Assembly: GCA_964020155.1 (NCBI GenBank)
Contig: OZ026548.1
Coordinates: 5,233,897 to 5,248,896, forward strand
Length of the DNA: 15,000 bases
Source of the DNA: Chondrilla cf. caribensis
Taxonomy: Eukaryota > Porifera > Demospongiae > Chondrillida > Chondrillidae
Direction of reading: 5' to 3'
This document shows positions 1 to 15,000 of the stretch, in pieces (positions within the stretch are counted from its first letter, which is position 1; every line of letters starts with the position of its first letter). The notes under the pieces were generated by a model. It had not been told where the DNA came from and did not search any database. It worked only from the letters and a program-made list of their open reading frames with translations. The position numbers were made by a program, and so were the translations under genes.

Positions 1-7309
<7,309 letters not shown>

Positions 7310-8086
7310 CTCGTAACTGGGATCTCCGCCTGCACACGGCCGAACGCACGTAGAACACAACTGCTCTCTTCTTCAATACACTTTAATCGAGTCTCAATCT
7401 TTTTCCATTCAGATTGCTTGGGGGATGGGGCACATCCTGTAATCACGTGTGAAATTCTCGCCCTAATATCAGTACAAGAATTCTAGTTCGCAGTGTTGAC
7501 AAGTCGAATTCCTGATCTGCTATAGGCGATATATTCTATAATATTGTGTAAAATATGGATATAATAAGACTGCAAGAGAACAAATGATGAACTTGATCAT
7601 ATTAATAGTCAAGCGATATTTGGTGTAATACATTATCTGCAATGATGTTATAATACTACATTTGCAATAAATTAGGTAATGATCAAGACATGCTAAGACA
7701 CCATGCATACCACCCATGCAGGAGTATAACTGTAGTCAGACACCCTGGGTTTGAGTCCCGCAGTTGCTGGTTTTTCTCCTTTCAATCTCCCCGAGCAGGT
7801 TGAGTTCCAACAAAACTTCTAGTACATAATATGTACACTTAGTTAATATAACTGTAGGTCTAAGGAGTGTGTACTACCCAAGAGTGACACTGTACACTAA
7901 CCATGAGTGTGTGCTAACCACAAGGTATTAATTAGTAGAGTTTACTTAGTAACTAGGAATGAGTATATACCCACTAACTTGAAGATATTCTTAACTTGAA
8001 ATGTATTGTATATGATCATGTGTGCACAATTCTAAATTTAAGCATGAATATATAAAATAATGCTCATTGCATAAAATATTAAGTAC
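7310..8086. other. Between the two first-exon blocks: no gene seen
   Basis: A CACGTG hexamer at 7444-7449 lies about 135 bases before ATG 7309. AT-rich sequence fills 7530-7680. A possible tRNA-like piece is at 7690-7830 (separate entry). No exon with matching phase was found here. Confidence 0.5.
7690..7830 (+). repeat. Possible tRNA-derived SINE fragment
   Basis: GGTTTGAGTCC at 7748-7758 matches the Pol III B box (GGTTCRANNCC) but for one T, with a short flanking stem (CTGGG/CCCG) like a T arm. No convincing A box or poly-A tail is seen. Tentative. Confidence 0.25.
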
Positions 8087-8329
8087 TTTCATTTCGGTCT
8101 GCTCGTCTTGTGCGTCCTCCGAATCATTTCTCTCTTCTTCTTCTGCGTTCGTTGAAGTGCTCACTTGTATTTCTATTCCATCACTCGCGTCTTCTCCTAG
8201 TTCCTCGTCGGGACACTCCGCGATAGCAGGGTGCTGAGGGTGGCGGGGGTTCGCCGACAGACCAAGCGGGAGCGTTAGACCTGCGGGACTCCTCCGAACG
8301 ACGGGGGGATTGGAGCCCGAATCGCTCAT
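8087..8329 (-). CDS. First-exon-like coding block with ECPD motif
   Basis: ATG at 8329 opens an 81-codon acidic frame ending at K|GTACTT (phase 0). The centre, AIAECPDEELGEDASD then GIEIQV, resembles VVEECPDKEDNND then CEIEAVV of copy A exon 1, so the two look like diverged copies. Phase 0 does not fit copy A exon 2 but does fit exon 3, so this may be an alternative first exon that skips exon 2. It could also be the leftover first exon of a lost third gene. No downstream partner is proven. Confidence 0.6.
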
Positions 8330-8460
8330 TCTATGGCCATGCAACTCCGGATCCCCGACTCTGCCTGGTTAACCGCTCACACGGGCCACGGTAACTATGG
8401 GCGAACCTACTGCATGTACAGAAGAGCAAGATTAGGTAATTCGTATTGAAGTGAACCTGG

Positions 8461-8467
8461 TTTTATA
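8461..8467 (-). promoter_or_regulatory. Candidate TATA box
   Basis: TATAAAA on the minus strand, about 130 bases before ATG 8329, preceded by a GC-rich stretch. A start near 8435 would give a 5' UTR of about 100 bases. No comparable TATA is seen before ATG 7309. Confidence 0.35.
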
Positions 8468-8776
8468 ACCCCCTTTGCTTACAAATCTCAGGAGGAGGGG
8501 CTGAATCGGGATTGTTAATCAACCTCATAATACTGCAGGCGCGCTAAACTCAGCGTTGACCCAGAACTGTGTGTTGTAATGGGATTCCAGTACGATAGAC
8601 TAGTGACGTTCATGAAACCAGAGCGAAACTCGATAATTCGCGTGTACACGTGTGTGCTTCAGAGTAATAATCGCTTTCCGAACACTCGTACGTACGTACG
8701 TACGTACATGTATGTAGTTACTCGCGGATTCGGATTATACAAAGTTGATTGCATGTCATTAAAAATATAAGTTTGA

Positions 8777-8782
8777 TTTATT
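8777..8782 (-). terminator. Polyadenylation signal of copy B
   Basis: AATAAA on the minus strand about 120 bases after the stop codon, in AT-rich sequence, giving a 3' UTR of roughly 140 bases. Position and hexamer fit; the cleavage site was not determined. Confidence 0.6.
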
Positions 8783-8900
8783 CAACACAAGAAGTATACA
8801 CATATATCCAAATAAGAATGTTACCAGTTCTCTTATAAAGTCATTACATAAACAACAATAAAACTTGACACGTGAAGAAAACAAAGGGACTAAAATGATA

Positions 8901-14718
<5,818 letters not shown>

Positions 14719-14753
14719 CTGTAAACAACAGTCACAAATTATATATTACGTTG

Positions 14754-15000
<247 letters not shown>

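Overview
The window is animal nuclear DNA. Its genes are built from short exons (30 to about 250 bases) with GT-AG introns, the smallest 60 bases, and it is packed with (CA)n/(GT)n, (GA)n and (TACA/TACG)n simple repeats. I cannot name the species. The compact gene and small introns suit an invertebrate such as a sponge, but this is inference.

Both genes are on the minus strand, head to tail, and encode paralogous two-pore channels (TPC1-like; endolysosomal NAADP- and PI(3,5)P2-linked cation channels with two six-helix domains). Neither shows up as a single open frame. I rebuilt them exon by exon, using splice sites, reading-frame phase and similarity to the family as I remember it. Copy B (right) enters from beyond 15000 and ends with a stop at 8901. 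Fifteen exons are visible, from the domain I-II linker to the C-terminus. Copy A (left) starts at the ATG at 7309 and leaves the window at base 1 inside the exon after domain II S4; eighteen exons are visible. All joins keep the frame. Bases 1-3130 and 12007-15000 are duplicated regions, introns included, so this is a tandem gene duplication of roughly 12 kb per unit.

Layout, left to right: 1-3208, copy A middle exons; 3135-5378, copy A domain I pore and voltage-sensor exons; 5379-7080, two introns and a small exon; 7081-7309, copy A first exon; 8087-8329, a second first-exon-like coding block with a related acidic ECPD motif and its own candidate TATA box; 8777-9026, 3' end of copy B; 9701-12037, copy B domain II pore and C-terminal exons, with a possible Helitron-like insertion in one intron; 12187-14718, the copy B exons duplicated in copy A; 14754-15000, a pure CA repeat.

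Most notable: a 55-base inverted copy of the end of copy A exon 5 and its splice donor, lying in another intron of the same gene; splice donors formed directly by (GT)n repeats; loss of the last EF-loop acidic residue in one paralog; and amino-acid changes gathered in the domain II voltage-sensor paddle.
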